Origin: Paralithodes platypus
Taxonomy: Eukaryota > Arthropoda > Malacostraca > Decapoda > Lithodidae
Reading direction: 5' to 3'
Length of the DNA stretch: 64,000 nt
NCBI GenBank assembly: GCA_032716605.1
Contig: CM064512.1
Location: 26,713,273-26,777,272, forward strand
Position 1 is the first letter of the stretch; the number at the start of each line of letters is the position of its first letter. Under the pieces are notes generated by a model. It made no database searches and was not told the DNA's origin. It saw only the letters and a program-made list of their open reading frames with translations. Below, piece by piece: positions 29,955 to 45,616 of this stretch. Made by a program: the position numbers and the translations under genes.

Positions 29955-30426
29955 TTTTTTTTCTATATTCCAACTACTCCCTCTCGGGCATAGACTGATA
30001 GCCTTTACACTCAACCGCTGAACACGGTGAGGCCCGTGCGGTCTTGCTCCAGTCTAGGGAGTGAGACATGCGAAGCTTCACGGCTCAAAGCAATTCCATC
30101 TCTGAAGCCGCCTCGCCTCTGTGCTTCACAGTATTAGCCCCACAGACTCGGACCCTCACTCTAAGAACGCCACCTATTGAGCAATTAATTCACTAGGCAT
30201 TGCCCCCCTGTAGCATATTTTTGAATATGGGAATATTCATACAATGCTATTTAATCAGGGAACAATGAGGGTATTTTTTTGGCATTTCGGTGTGCTGTGG
30301 TAATGCACTGATACTAGGTACAGCACTAATTCCATCCCAATAATATCTTCCCATTGACATAATGAGATTCGAACCCGGGTCCATTAGATTACCAGTCCAG
30401 TGGCAAGACCACTCTGCCACACCTCC
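29955..30426 (-). mobile_element. tRNA-derived SINE, copy 1
   Basis: On the minus strand it starts with a tRNA-like head: A box GGCAGAGTGGTC and B box GGGTTCGAATC (30360-30420 on plus). A conserved body follows, ending CTATGCCCGAGAGGGAGTAG, then an A-rich tail (29955-29962 on plus). The flanks CAATTTG and CAATTG may be the target duplication. The body is shared with copies at 60140-60590 and 61191-61347. RNA polymerase III would transcribe it from the internal boxes. Confidence 0.75.
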
Positions 30427-31253
<827 letters not shown>

Positions 31254-33404
31254 AAACCTGGTGAACAAGCCTACGTCTTTTCTATCATAAATGACCTAGA
31301 GCAGCTGGTCCAGCAAACCACCCATATCCCGGATCGCTTCGGAGATCGGCCCAACATTCTTGACTTATTTCTGACTTCTAACCCTTCTTCTTACTGTCAA
31401 TCTTTTCTCTCCTTTGGGCTCCTCCGACCATAAACTTATCTCCGTCACCTGTCCTATCTCTTCAGTACGGCCCTCCGATCCTCCCAGCCGGAGGCGCTTG
31501 TGGCACTTTGGCGCTGCCGACTGGGAGGCTCTCCGGCAGTACTTCTTTGATTTCCCATGGAATGACTTCTGCTTCCGTGGCCGAGGACCCGAGTGCTGAA
31601 CGCATTACCGAGGTGATCCTCTCTGGCATGTAAGCGTACATTCCATTTTCTTTCTCTCAGACTAATGCTAAAAAATCTTGGTTTACTCATGCTTGTTTTA
31701 CTGCTGTCCACAACAAGGAGGAAGCATTCAAACGGTACCGACGCCTTAAAATTCAAGAATCTCATTCTTTCTATGTTTCTGCCCGGAATCAAGCCAAATC
31801 TGTTCTTCGACTTGCCAAGCACTCTTTCATCAATAATAAATGCACTGAACTATCCAACTCTAGCTCTTCCCAAGTTTTCTGGCATCTAGCCAAAAACCAC
31901 TCCAACAACTTTTCTTCCTCGTCTTTCCCTCCCCTTTCCCACTCTGATGGCACAACCATCACTTCTTCCTCTGACAAAGCTCAACTCTTTGCTCAAACTT
32001 TTGCCAGAAACTCTACCTTGGATGATTCCGGTGCTATTCCTCCCTCTCCACCCCACTCTCTCCTACATATACCTAATATCCTAATCTCTTCTAAAGATGT
32101 ACTTTCTACCCTCTCTGGGCTTAATACTGAGAAGACGTGCGGTCCGGGCGGTGTTCCTCCTGTTGTGCTTAGAAACTGTGCTTCCATGCTGACCCCCCTG
32201 CCTAGGCAAACTCTTTCGTCTCTGTCTCTCCTCTAACGTCTTTCCTTCTTGCTGGAAGTTTGCTCTCATTCGGCCTGTCCCAGGGAAGTGTGACCGCTCT
32301 CAGCCCTCCAACTGTCGTCCAATTGCTCTCATCTCTTGTATCTCTAAAGTTTTTGAAACTGTTCTTGCTTCCAGGTTTCTTATGCATTTCTCTTCTCATA
32401 ATCTGCTCTCAGATCGCCAGTATGGCTTCCTTAAGGGTCGCTCTACTGGTGATCTTCTTTCATATCTTCCTAACTCTTGGTCATCCAATTTTCGGGATTT
32501 CGGCGAGACTTTTTCTGTTGCACTAGACATGTCGAGGGCCTTCGATGGAGTCTGGAACAAATCTTTAATTTCCAAACTGCCCTTCTTCGGTTTCTGTCCC
32601 TCCATCTGTGGCTTTGTCTCTAATTTCCTTTCCGGCGGTTCCATAGCTGCGGTTGTGGACGGCCATCGTTCATTTCCTCATCCTATCAACTCCGGTGTTC
32701 CTCAGGGTTCTGTCCTATCTCCTATTCTCTTTCTAATTTTCATAAATGATCTTCTCAACTGTGCATCCGGTCCCATCCATTCATATGCAGACGGCTCTAC
32801 TTTACACCACTCAATTAGTTTTCCAGAATGCCACAGCCAGCAGTCCCTCAAAAGTAAACATAATGAAGCCATAAAATGCTTATCTTCTGATCTAGTTACT
32901 ATTTCCAATTGGGGCAGAGAAAACCTTGTTGCATTTAATGCTTCCAAAACTCAATTTATCCATCTAACTACCCGTCAGGAACCTCCAGAGGACTACCCCT
33001 TATTCTTCAACAATACAAAAATCAACCCTTCATCTTCCCTCAATGTTCTCGGTGTCTCTTTTTCTTCTGCTCTCACTTGGAAAGAACATATTACCAGTCT
33101 CGCTAAGGCAGCCTCCCTGAAGCTGTATGTGCTCAATCGCTTCAAGGGGTTCTTTACCCCTGCGCAGCTTCTCGCTCTGTACAGGGGCACAGTGCGTCCT
33201 TGTATTGAGATTGTTCACATGTGTGGGGATGGTCCTCTCACACCGCACTCCTAGATAAAGTTGAAAGGAAAGCCTTTCGTATCATTAACTCCCGTCCACT
33301 CACCAACTCTCTGCAATATAACTCTATTCACTGCAATGTTGCATCTCTCGCTATTCTGTCGCTACTATAATAATCAATGTTCCTCAGAGCTTTCCCAGTG
33401 TTGT
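31254..33404 (+). pseudogene. Jockey-like LINE, copy A (endonuclease end and RT)
   Basis: Truncated at both ends and broken by several frameshifts and stops. It begins inside the endonuclease ([44 protein letters not shown] is the endonuclease H-containing block). [10 protein letters not shown] and a connecting region follow. The longest RT frame is 32382-33254: QYGFLKGRSTGDLLSYL, ALDMSRAFDGVWN, SGVPQGSVLSPILFLIFIND, and HSYADGSTLHHS, where the catalytic YADD is YADG. The end reads NASKTQFIHLTTRQ..., LNRFKGFFTPAQLLALYRG. The 3' tail is missing. The same family occurs at 51955-52930 and, on minus, 55796-58700. Confidence 0.85.
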
Positions 33405-33883
33405 ATTTATTTATATTAAACTCTCTATCTATACATAGGCTTTCTACAGCCTGTGGACAAAATAGTTGGCCACGAATTAAATTGAGTGTCTTTGTATTTA
33501 TTTTTCTGGACACGCTACTCCCAAATGTTTAGCACCATTAATTTGAGATGCTAATACGTTATCCCCAATAGTTTGGTGAATTTAAGACCTTCTTTGCCAT
33601 TTATGCCTGTAATTTAGAAGTAACCGGCTTTTGGCTGGCACATCTTTGTACCAAAAAATGTACAAAGATTTATCACGAAGAGGGGGTCTTTTTAAAGCTT
33701 GATGGAGGTTGTGGGAGGAAACTAGACAATAATAAATACATAATATTTACATATATAAATGCACAAATAAATATAATCTCCCATTAACCAGGGCAACTTA
33801 TGTTAAATGGAGTGCAGTTATATCGTCTTTTCTTGGCTTACTCGACTGTCTTCCTCAGTCTTTGTACCCATCATGATCTCCAT

Positions 33884-33914
<31 letters not shown>

Positions 33915-34703
33915 ACACACACACATAGTAAACATTTGAGAGTAAGTTGCATAATTATTCCGACGGTCCACACATACACATACCTGGTTTCAAAATCATG
34001 TACTGTATACACAATATATCCCTAGTTGACACTGTCAGAGAGATGACATGTTCCCTTTTGTTCTGTCAATCAATGAACGTGTTTGATTAGTTGTGGAAAA
34101 CATGTTGATACATGAGAGTTAAACCAAATGAAACTAAATATTTTCCAGTTAATTAAATTAATTGAAGAAATTGTAAAATAATGACTCCATGTTATTGAAA
34201 TGGTTAGTAAACTATTCATGGTATCAGATTACGATGTGTAAAGCCCAGCACGTAGATAAATGGACTTTCAAAATACCATCAAACACACCCAAAGAAAGGA
34301 GGTGAAAATATTTTCCAAATTTTGTTCAAGAAACGCGGCCCCTTTGATCCGGCATTCAATAAAGAGTCTGGAGGTCGTAATTTTGTTCACTTTTTCTCTC
34401 AGCTTCTCGCTTTTCTGTGGACGCTTTCAAATTGAGGTTATCGTTGGCAGCATGGAGTGTGTGGGAGCCCTCTGATTTTACTGAAAAGGTTAAATTAGTC
34501 CTACACTTAATAACTTGTGAGGTCATAATAGAAAAATGGCAACCTTTCTTAATGTGTGCATTATTTATATAGCATCAATAACATTATGTTTATCAAAGAA
34601 CACAATATATTATGATATCCTCATAGTTTTCCAACGCTTTAAAGAGTATCATCGTTATGTGACACTGCTATTACATATTTATTATTTGCTACTATAAGGA
34701 TTT
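33405..34703. other. Unique DNA with (CA)n microsatellite
   Basis: 1.3 kb. A (CA)n run, with one CT interruption, lies at 33884-33926. No credible ORF: 33807-34025 simply reads the CA repeat as HTHTHT. Left flank of the satellite region. Confidence 0.7.
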
Positions 34704-34818
34704 ACATTTCATGTTGAACACATTATATTAGTATATATTACTATTTACTAACTGGTTACATGGTAACAGTTGTATATACATTAATGTTATATCATATATT
34801 TCATGTTGAACACATTAT

Positions 34819-37027
34819 CGCATTACGATAGGGCAGACTGGGAGGGTCTTCAAGGTTTCTTTATTGATATTCCCTGGACCTCTTTCTTTTCTAATGATGC
34901 ACACTCCACCTTGAGCCACATACAAGATTTTGTAAAAATTGGAATGGAAACTTTTATTCCTCATCAAAAGTACAGTAAAAGATCTAATTCACCTAAATGG
35001 TTTGACCATAATTGTGCTAGAGTAACTGAACAAAAAGCAATAGCCTACAATGCATACACAAGATCAAAAACACATGAAGCCTTTAATTACTTTAGAAACA
35101 TCAGAAATCATGCCAAAACTGTATTAAACCTAACTAAATCAAACTTTCTCCATAAGCAGGCAAATAAACTTCTAAATAATCCAAATGATAACAAAATATT
35201 TTGGTCTACTCTTAACTCATTCAAATCCAACTTCACTACTGCTTCATCCATTCCACCATTAAAATCTCCGACTGGCAATCTTGTAAGTGACCCACGAGGT
35301 AAAGCTAACCTTCTTGCAGATATTTTCTCCACCAACTCAACCTTAGATGAAATAAATCAAGATGTCCCTGTACTTAATTTTAATTCACCTGAAATTCCCT
35401 CACGATCCACACCAGACATGTCAAAACTATTTTGCAGAATCTCTCAGTAGATAAGGCTCCTGGTCCAGATGAAATTCCTCCAATAGTACTTAAGAATTGC
35501 TCCTTGGTGCTCGCTCCTGCATTGGCAAAATTTTTCCGTCTGTGTACTCATACCTCATGCTTCCCAGTACCCTGGAAAGAAGCAAACATCCATCCAGTTC
35601 CTAAAAAAGGTGCCTCTTCAGATCCATCAAACTACAGACCAATAGCTATAACTTCCACTCTTGGCAAAGTTTTTGAAATTATATTAAATAATCACATAAT
35701 TAAGCATCTGGAGAATAATAAATTAATCAGTGATAGGCAATATGGTTTTAGACGATGTCGATCAACTGCAGACATTCTTTGCCTTCTTACGCATCAAATC
35801 AACCAAGCTACAGACCAACATGGTGAAACACATACAATAGCACTGGATATATCAAAGGCATTTGATAGAGTCTGGCATCAATCCTTATTGTCGAAGATGT
35901 CACACTACGGCCTTGCATCATTAGTTCCACTAATTTCTTCTTATCTTCATAACAGAAAAATACGTGTAATGGTAGATGGCCTTTATTCTCAATTTCACTC
36001 AATAAATGCTGGTGTTCCCCAGGGATCAGTTTTGGCCCCAACTCTGTTCCTCATTCATATCAATGATCTCATATCTACCACTCATAATCCAATACATTCC
36101 TACGCAGATGACTCAACACTCCACAGTTCCTTCACATTTACCAATTCTTTCACCCAACCCGATCTTATAAATTCAAATAAACACTGCAATTTCTCTGAAC
36201 CAGGACCTTTCTAGAATTAATGAATGGGGACAAGAGAATCTAGTTTCCTTTAATGCACAGAAAACCAAGTACATTCAATTTTCTAACCGACAGAATCTCA
36301 CTGACTCCCATATATTTTTTAATGATGTAAATATTCCCACTTCCCCTAGTATTGACATTCTCGGTGTAACAGTAACTACTAACTTGAGCTGGACACATTA
36401 TGTTAGAAGCATTGCTAAGAATGCCTCTAAAAAACTGGGACTCCTGTACAGAGTTCGAGAATTCTTCACTGACGAGCAGTTGGCCGTAATATATAAAAGT
36501 CATGTGCGCTCTCAGATGGATTACTGTTCACCTCTGTGGGGTGGAAGTGGAGTGGTTGCATTGAGGCAGTTGGACAAAATTCAAATAAAGCTATTAGATT
36601 AATCAATAACCCTGCAATCACACAGGACCTTCCTACATTAGCCATACGAAGAAACGTTGCATCCCTTGCATTATTCTACAGATATTTTCACAGCAATTGT
36701 TCCGAGGAACTTGCTTCAATTGTGCCGCCTCTCCACATCTTTCCCCGTAGAACTAGGGCAGCTGAGAGCGCCCATGAATTTACACTTTCTCCTCCACAAT
36801 GCAGAACTTCTGCTTATCAGAATTCATTTATCCCCAGAGCTACTACTCTTTGGAATTCACTTCCCTCGAATTGCTTTCCACAAACTTACAATCTACAAAT
36901 GTTTAAATCCAGTTGTTACAAACATTTTATGAATGGAGGATGCCTTTAGGCACATGGACCTTTTTGTTTTATCTGTGTTTTTCCTTCCTCCGTTCATTGT
37001 CTCTTAAAAAAAAAAAAAAAAAAAAAA
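34819..37027 (+). mobile_element. Jockey-like LINE in satellite, long 5'-truncated copy
   Basis: Inserted in the first satellite monomers with an ATTAT duplication (34814-34818 and again after the tail). It ends in a run of 22 A (37006-37027). It begins after the endonuclease domain (DWEGLQGFFIDIPW). Coding frames: 34803-35450, 35432-36214, 36214-36602 and 36536-36949, so about three frameshifts split an otherwise complete RT and C-terminus. 35432-36214 holds KAPGPDEIPPIVLKN, YGFRRCRSTADILC, ALDISKAFDRVWHQ, AGVPQGSVLAPTLFLIHIND and HSYADDSTLHS, with the YADD motif intact. Confidence 0.88.
35432..36214 (+). pseudogene. Jockey-like LINE reverse transcriptase fragment
   Basis: 260 codons of RT from motif 1 to just after the catalytic YADD, in one frame. 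The preceding frame (34803-35450) and following ones are displaced by small indels, for example AATTCAAATAAACACTG near 36172 where the sister copy at 45810 has AAATTCAAAAATAAACACTG and reads on. Target-primed reverse transcription of the LINE RNA would need this domain; here it cannot be made whole. Confidence 0.85.
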
Positions 37028-38087
37028 TTATATTAGTATATATTACAATGTGGTAACTGGTTACAACATGGTAACAGTTGTATATACATTAATGTTATAT
37101 CATATATTTCATGTTAAACACATTATATTAGTATATATTACAATGTGGTAACTGGTTACAACATGGTAACAGTTGTATATACATTAATGTTATATCATAT
37201 ATTTCATGTTGAACACATTATATTAGTATATATTACAATGTACTGACTGGTTACAACATGGTAACAGTTGTATATACATTAATGTTATATCATATATTTC
37301 ATGTTGAACACATTATATTAGTATATATTACAATGTACTAACTGGTTACAACATGGTAACAGTTGTACATACATTAATGTTATATCATATATTGCATGTT
37401 GAACACATTATATTAGTATATATTACAATGTACTAACTGGTTACAACATGGTAACAGTTGTATATACATTAATGTTATATCATATATTTCATGTTGAACA
37501 CATTATATTAGTATATATTACAATGTACTAACTGGTTACAACATGGTAACAGTTGTATATACATTAATGTTATATCATATATTTCATGTTGAACACATTA
37601 TATTAGTATATATTACAATGTACTGACTGGTTACAACATGGTAACAGTTGTATATACATTAATGTTATATCATATATTTCATGTTGAACACATTATATTA
37701 GTATATATTACAATGTACTAACTGGTTACAACATGGTAACAGTTGTATATACATTAATGTTATATCATATATTTCATGTTGAACACATTATATTAGTATA
37801 TATTACAATGAATTAACTGGTTACAACATGGTAACAGTTGTATATATACATTAATGTTATATCATATATTTCATATTGAACACATTATATTAGTATATAT
37901 TACAATGTACTAACTGGTTACAACATGGTAACAGTTGTATATACATTAATGTTATATCATATATTTCATATTGAACACATTATATTAGTATATATTACAA
38001 TGTACTAACTGGTTACAACATGGTAACAGTTGTATATACATTAATGTTATATCATATATTTCATGTTGAACACATTATATTAGTATA

Positions 38088-39141
38088 CAGGGTGTTTTAA
38101 AACAACACTGCCAGAGTATGACGACCACATTGATAAAAATATATAATACACATATTTCTATTCTATTTTTACCAAAAATATATTGTAACGGAGATAAATG
38201 GTTATTTAGAAATGTAGCAAAACAGGGTTCTGAGCTCAGCACAAAACATAATGATACATAATATGAATGATTACCAAGAAAAAAAGGTAAAGAGGAGATA
38301 TCTAATGGCCTAATCACATATGAATAATTACAAAATTAAAGTAACATAAAATTGGTAATGATATTTTGCAATTAGAAGAAAACTGCTAAGTATTATAATC
38401 CAAGTAGCGTAAAAAGATATGCACCACTTGTAACGATGACCAAGAGGTAAAATAATGAATCTCAAGTCTGGGTCAGGTATCCGAACACTCCTATAGGTAA
38501 TTTAATCGTTCGTGAAACTGTTTGAATGGGAAACAAAATTTCCTGCGCAATTTACTGTTTCAATACAAATACCTCATTACGTTACTATTATCACAGAGTA
38601 CTAACGAAATATGTCTTATCAGTTTTATGGTTGAAGTTTGACGATCTTACGTAGCTGTATACATACAAGTATACAGTGTTCACTAATGAATATTTAAAAT
38701 CATCTAATGGTACCCAAAACAAACAATTTACGTCACTTGAACTTCACGAGTATAAAATAACAAAGGCAGAGACACACCTAAATAACGACAATCCATATTT
38801 ATGTGATAATATAAGGTAAATAAAATCACTATGACAGAAGAAGATAGCACCATGGCCGAGCAGATGATTAAACACATGAGAAGATTCGTTATGACTCCAA
38901 AGCTTCGAAGAAAAACTCGAACTGGGATGGGAGGCAAGAGGTAGGCTAATTGGGGGGGAGGGGGGACACTGGCCCGTGTTCGGATTATAGCTCATACCTG
39001 GATGTCACTAATTATTTTACTCTATGCGGTTTAAATCATTTATGGTATATTATTTTGCATTTTGTCCTTAGATAATCTTCTTCGTTATTGTATTTACTAA
39101 TTAGCAGATGAGGTCTGGCAGTGTTGTTTTAAAACACCCTG
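38088..39141. mobile_element. 1054-bp DNA transposon with 28-bp terminal inverted repeats
   Basis: Starts CAGGGTGTTTTAAAACAACA and ends with its exact inverse; the match extends for 28 bases (to CACTGCCAGA). It lies in the satellite next to TA (TATA-insert-GATA where the monomer has TATATA), so a TA duplication of the Tc1/mariner type is likely, with one changed base. Frames inside are at most 83 codons and show no DDE/D transposase motif, so it is non-autonomous. Confidence 0.75.
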
Positions 39142-42100
39142 GATATTACAATGTACTAACTGGTTACAACATGGTAACAGTTGTATATACATTAATGTTA
39201 TATCATATATTTCATGTTGAACACATTATATTAGTATATATTACATTGTACTAACTGGTTACAACATGGTAACAGTTGTATATACATTAATGTTATATCA
39301 TATATTTCATATTGAACACATCATATTAGTACATATTACATTGTGTTAACTGGTTACAACATGGTAACAGTTGTATATACATTAATGTTATATCATATAT
39401 TTCATGTTGAACACATTATATTAGTATATATTACAATGTACTAACTGGTTACAACATGGTAACAGTTGTATATACATTAATGTTATATCATATATTTCAT
39501 GTTGAACACATTATATTAGTATATATTACAATGTTAACTGGTTACAACATGGTAACAGTTGTATATACATTAATGTTATATCATATATTTCATGTTGAAC
39601 ACATTATATTAGTATATATTACAATGTACTAACTGGTTACAACATGGTAACAGTTGTATATACATTAATGTTATATCATATATTTCATGTTGAACACATT
39701 ATATTAGTATATATTACAATGTACTAACTGGTTACAACATGGTAACAGTTGTATATACATTAATGTTATATCATATATTTCATGTTGAACACATTATATT
39801 AGTATATATTACAATGTACTAACTGGTTACAACATGGTAACAGTTGTATATACATTAATGTTATATCATATATTTCATGTTGAACACATTATATTAGTAT
39901 ATATTACAATGTACTAACTGGTTACAACATGGTAACAGTTGTATATACATTAATGTTATATCATATATTTCATGTTGAACACATTATATTAGTATATATT
40001 ACAATGTACTAACTGGTTACAACATGGTAACAGTTATATATACATTAATGTTATATCCCTATATTTCATGTTGAACACATTGTATTAGTATATATTACAA
40101 TGTACTAACTGGTTACAACATGGTAACAGTTGTATATACATTAATGTTATATCATATATTTCATGTTGAACACATTATATTAGTATATATTACAATGTAC
40201 TAACTGGTTACAACATGGTAACAGTTGTATATACATTAATGTTATATCATATATTTCATGTTGAACACATTATATTAGTATATATTACAATGTACTAACT
40301 GGTTACAACATGGTAACAGTTGTATATACATTAATGTTATATCATATATTTCATGTTGAACACATTATATTAGTATTACATTGTACTAACTGGTTACAAC
40401 ATGGTAACAGTTGTATATACATTAATGTTATATCATATATTTCATGTTGAACACATTATATTAGTATATATTACAATGTACTAACTGGTTACAACATGGT
40501 AACAGTTGTATATACATTAATGTTATATCATATATTTCATGTTGAACACATTATATTAGTATATATTACAATGTACTAACTGGTTACAACATGGTAACAG
40601 TTGTATATACATTAATGTTATATCATATATTTCATGTTGAACACATTATATTAGTATATATTACAATGTACTAACTGGTTACAACATGGTAACAGTTGTA
40701 TATACATTAATGTTATATCATATATTCATGTTGAACACATTATTAGTATATATTACAATGTACTAACTGGTTACAACATGGTAACAGTTGTATATACATT
40801 AATGTTATATCATATATTTCATGTTGAACACATTATATTAGTATATATTACAATGTACTAACTGGTTACAACATGGTAACAGTTGTATATACATTAATGT
40901 TATATCATATATTTCATGTTGAACACATTATATTAGTATATATTACAATGTACTAACTGGTTACAACATGGTAACAGTTGTATATACATTAATGTTATAT
41001 CATATATTTCATGTTGAACACATTATATTAGTATATATTACAATGTACTAACTGGTTACAACATGGTAACAGTTGTATATACATTAATGTTATATCATAT
41101 ATTTCATGTTGAACACATTATATTAGTATATATTACAATGTACTAACTGGTTACAACATGGTAACAGTTGTATATACATTAATGTTATATCATATATTTC
41201 ATGTTGAACACATTATATTAGTATATATTACAATGTACTAACTGGTTACAACATGGTAACAGTTGTATATACATTAATGTTATATCATATATTTCATGTT
41301 GAACACATTATATTAGTATATATTACAATGTACTAACTGGTTACAACATGGTAACAGTTGTATATACATTAATGTTATATCATATATTTCATGTTGAACA
41401 CATTATATTAGTATATATTACAATGTACTAACTGGTTACAACATGGTAACAGTTGTATATACATTAATGTTATCATATATTTCATGTTGAACACATTATA
41501 TTAGTATATATTACAATGTACTAACTGGTTACAACATGGTAACAGTTGTATATACATTAATGTTATATCATATATTTCATGTTGAACACATTATATTAGT
41601 ATATATTACAATGTACTAACTGGTTACAACATGGTAACAGTTGTATATACATTAATGTTATATCATATATTTCATGTTGAACACATTATATTAGTATATA
41701 TTACAATGTACTAACTGGTTACAACATGGTAACAGTTGTATATACATTAATGTTATATCATATATTTCATGTTGAACACATTATTAGTATATATTACAAT
41801 GTGGTAACTGGTTACAACATGGTAACAGTTGTATATACATTAATGTTATATCATATATTTCATGTTGAACACATTATATTAGTATATATTACAATGTGGT
41901 AACTGGCTACAACATGGTAACAGTTGTATATACATTAATGTTATATCATATATTTCATGTTGAACACATTATATTAGTATATATTACAATGTACTGACTG
42001 GTTACAACATGGTAACAGTTGTATATACATTAATGTTATATCACATATTTCATGTTGAACACATTATATTAGTATATATTACAATGTACTAACTGGTTAC

Positions 42101-44507
42101 AACATGGTAACAGTTGTATATACATTAATGTTATATCATATATTTCATGTTGAACACATTATATTAGTATATATTAAATTGTGCTAACTGGTTACAACAT
42201 GGTAACAGTTGTATATACATTAATATTATATCATATATTTCATGTTGAACACATTATATTAGTATATATTACATTGTGCTAACTGGTTACAACATGGTAA
42301 CAGTTGTATATACATTAATGTTATATCATATATTTCATGTTGAACACATTATATTAGTATATATTACATTGTGTTAACTGGTTACAACATGGTAATAGTT
42401 GTATATACTTTAATGTTATATCATATATTTCATGTTGAACACATTATATTAGTATATATTACAATGTACTAACTGGTTACAACATGGTAACAGTTGTATA
42501 TATATTAATGTTATATCATATATTTCATGTTGAACACATTATATTAGTATATATTACAATGTACTAACTGGTTACAACATGGTAACAGTTGTGTATACAT
42601 AAATGTTATATCATATATTTCATGTTGAACACATTATATTAGTATATATTAGTACAATGTACTAACTGGTTACAACATGGTAACAGTTGTATATACATTA
42701 ATGTTATATCATATATTTCATGTTGAACACATTATATTAGTATATATTACAATGGGGTAACTGGTTACAACATGGTAACAGTTGTATATACATTAATGTT
42801 ATATCATATATTTCATGTTGAACACATTATATTAGTATATATTACAATGTACTAACTGGTTACAACATGGTAACAGTTGTATATACATTAATGTTATATC
42901 ATATATTTCATGTTGAACACATTATATTAGTATATATTACATTGTGCTAACTGGTTATAACATGGTAACAGTTGTATATACATTATTGTTATATAATATA
43001 TTTCACGTTGAACACATTATATTAGTATATATTACAATGTACTAACTGGTTACAACATGGTAACAGTTGTATATACATTAATGTTATATCATATATTTCA
43101 TGTTGAACACATTATATTAGTATATATTACAATGTACTAACTGGTTACAACATGGTAACAGTTATATATATATTAATGGTATATCATAATTATATTTCAT
43201 GTTGAACACATTATATTAGTATATATTACAATGTACTAACTGGTTACAACATGGTAACAGTTGTACATACATTAATGTTATATCATATATTTCATGTTGA
43301 ACACATTATATTAGTATATATACAATGTACTAACTGGTTACAACATGGTAACAGTTGTACATACATTAATGTTATATCATATATTTCATGTTGAACACAT
43401 TATATTAGTATATATTACAATGTACTAACTGGTTACAACATGGTAACAGTTGTATATACATTAATGTTATATCATATATTTCATGTTGAACACATTATAT
43501 TAGTATATATTACAATGTACTAACTGGTTACAACATGGTAACAGTTGTACATACATTAATGTTATATCATATATTTCATGTTGAACACATTATATTAGTA
43601 TATATTACATGTACTAACTGGTTACACCATGGTAACAGTTGTATATATATTAATGTTATATCATATATTTCATGTTGAACACATTATATTAGTATATATT
43701 ACATGTACTAACTGGTTACAACATGGTAACAGTTGTTTATACATTAATGTTATATCATATATTTCATGTTGAACACATTATATTAGTATATATTACAATG
43801 TACTAACTGGTTACAACATGGTCACAGTTGTATATACATTAATGTTATATCATATATTTCATGTTGAACACATTATATTAGTATATATTACAATGTACTA
43901 ACTGGTTACAACATGGTATCAGTTGTATATACATTAATGTTATATCATATATTTCATGTTGAACACATTATATTAGTATATATTTCAATGTACTAACTGG
44001 TTACAACATGGTAACAGTTGTATATACATTAATGCGATATCATATATTTCATGTTGAACACATTATATTAGTATATATTACAATGTACTAACTGGTTACA
44101 ACATGGTAACAGTTGTATATACATAAATGTTATATCATATATTTCATGTTGAACACATTATATTAGTATATATTACAATGTACTAACTGGTTACAACATG
44201 GTAACAGTTGTATATACATTAATGTTATATTATATATTTCATGTTGAACACATTATATTAGTATATATTACAATGTGGTAACTGGTTACAACATGGTAGC
44301 AGTTGTATGTACATTAATGTTATATCATATAATTCATGTTAAACACATTATATTAGTATATATTACAATGGGGTAACTGGTTACAACATGGTAACAGTTG
44401 TATATACATTAATGTTATATCACATATTTCATGTTGAACACATTATATTAGTATATATTACAATGTACTGACTGGTTACAACATGGTAACAGTTGAATAT
44501 ACATTAA

Positions 44508-44987
44508 CCCTTAACTGTCGGCGAGCAACATAAGTCGAGTTAAATAAAGCTGGACTATGTGGCGGCGCTCGACATAGGTCGTGTGGCAATTTCAGCACGT
44601 AATGTTGCTGAGAGAGAGAGACAAGTGGTGGCAGGAGAGTAGCGAGCGTATGACTGCTCCAGACCACCGCGGCGAACCTACTGACACGAATCCCACCTCC
44701 TCCCTCCCTCTCTCACTCGCTATATACGGAATTGTATGGGGAAAGTGCCTAATTACACGCTTTTTGCACTCGCGTTACACGGTTATTGCAAGAAAACTAG
44801 CCATCATAAAAGGATCGTTATGGTGTCATTCGAAAGCTCTGTTTATGCCCTTTCAGGGATAGATACTTGTTTTACGTTCTGGGTCTTATTTAGGCATGAA
44901 AATGATCACGTAAACAGCCCTATTTTGGCTAAAAACACCGCGCTGGGCGGTACATATAAATAAACCGCCTAGGCCGCTAATAAGGTG
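44508..44987 (+). mobile_element. piggyBac-type MITE, copy B
   Basis: 480 bp inserted in the satellite at TTAA (44504-44507 and 44988-44991); the uninterrupted monomer reads ACATTAATGTTA. It is in the opposite orientation to copy A and exactly as long. Ends: CCCTTAACTGTCGGCG and, inward from the right, CACCTTATTAGCGGCC. Internal subterminal palindromic GGCGGCGCTCGAC and GAGAGAGAGA stretches are shared with copy A. The 75-codon frame 44736-44963 corresponds to the 72-codon frame in copy A; product not recognised. Confidence 0.85.
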
Positions 44988-45616
44988 TTAATGTTATATC
45001 ATATATTTCATGTTGAACACATTATATTAGTATATATTACAATGTACAAACTGGTTACAACATAGTAACAGTTGTATATACGTTAATGTTATATCATATA
45101 TTTCATGTTGAACACATTATATTAGTATATATTACATTGTGCTAACTGGTTACAACATGGTAACAGTTGTATATACATTAATGTTATATCATATATTTCA
45201 TGTTGAACACATTATATTAGTATATATTACAATGTGGTAACTGGTTACAACATGGTAACAGTTGTATATACATTAATGTTATATCACATATTTCATGTTA
45301 AACACATTATATTAGTATATATTACAATGTGGTAACTGGTTACAACATGGTAACAGTTGTATATACATTAATGTTATATCATATATTTCATGTTAATCAA
45401 ATTATATTAGTATATATTACAATGTACTGACTGGTTACAACATGGCAACAGTTTTATATACATTAATATTATATCATATATTTCATGTTGAACACCTTAT
45501 ATTAGTATATATTACAATGTACTAACTGGTAACAACATGGTAACAGTTGTATATACATTAATGTTATATCATATATTTCATGTTGAACACATTATATTAG
45601 TATATATTACAATGTA

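Noticed and set aside
30360..30426. Possible tRNA gene with good A and B boxes on the minus strand
   Set aside because: The anticodon stem does not pair well and it is the 5' head of a SINE with a conserved body and A-rich tail.
38728..38995. Two overlapping minus-strand frames inside the TIR transposon
   Set aside because: No DDE/D motifs or helix-turn-helix; composition is that of AT-rich noncoding DNA.
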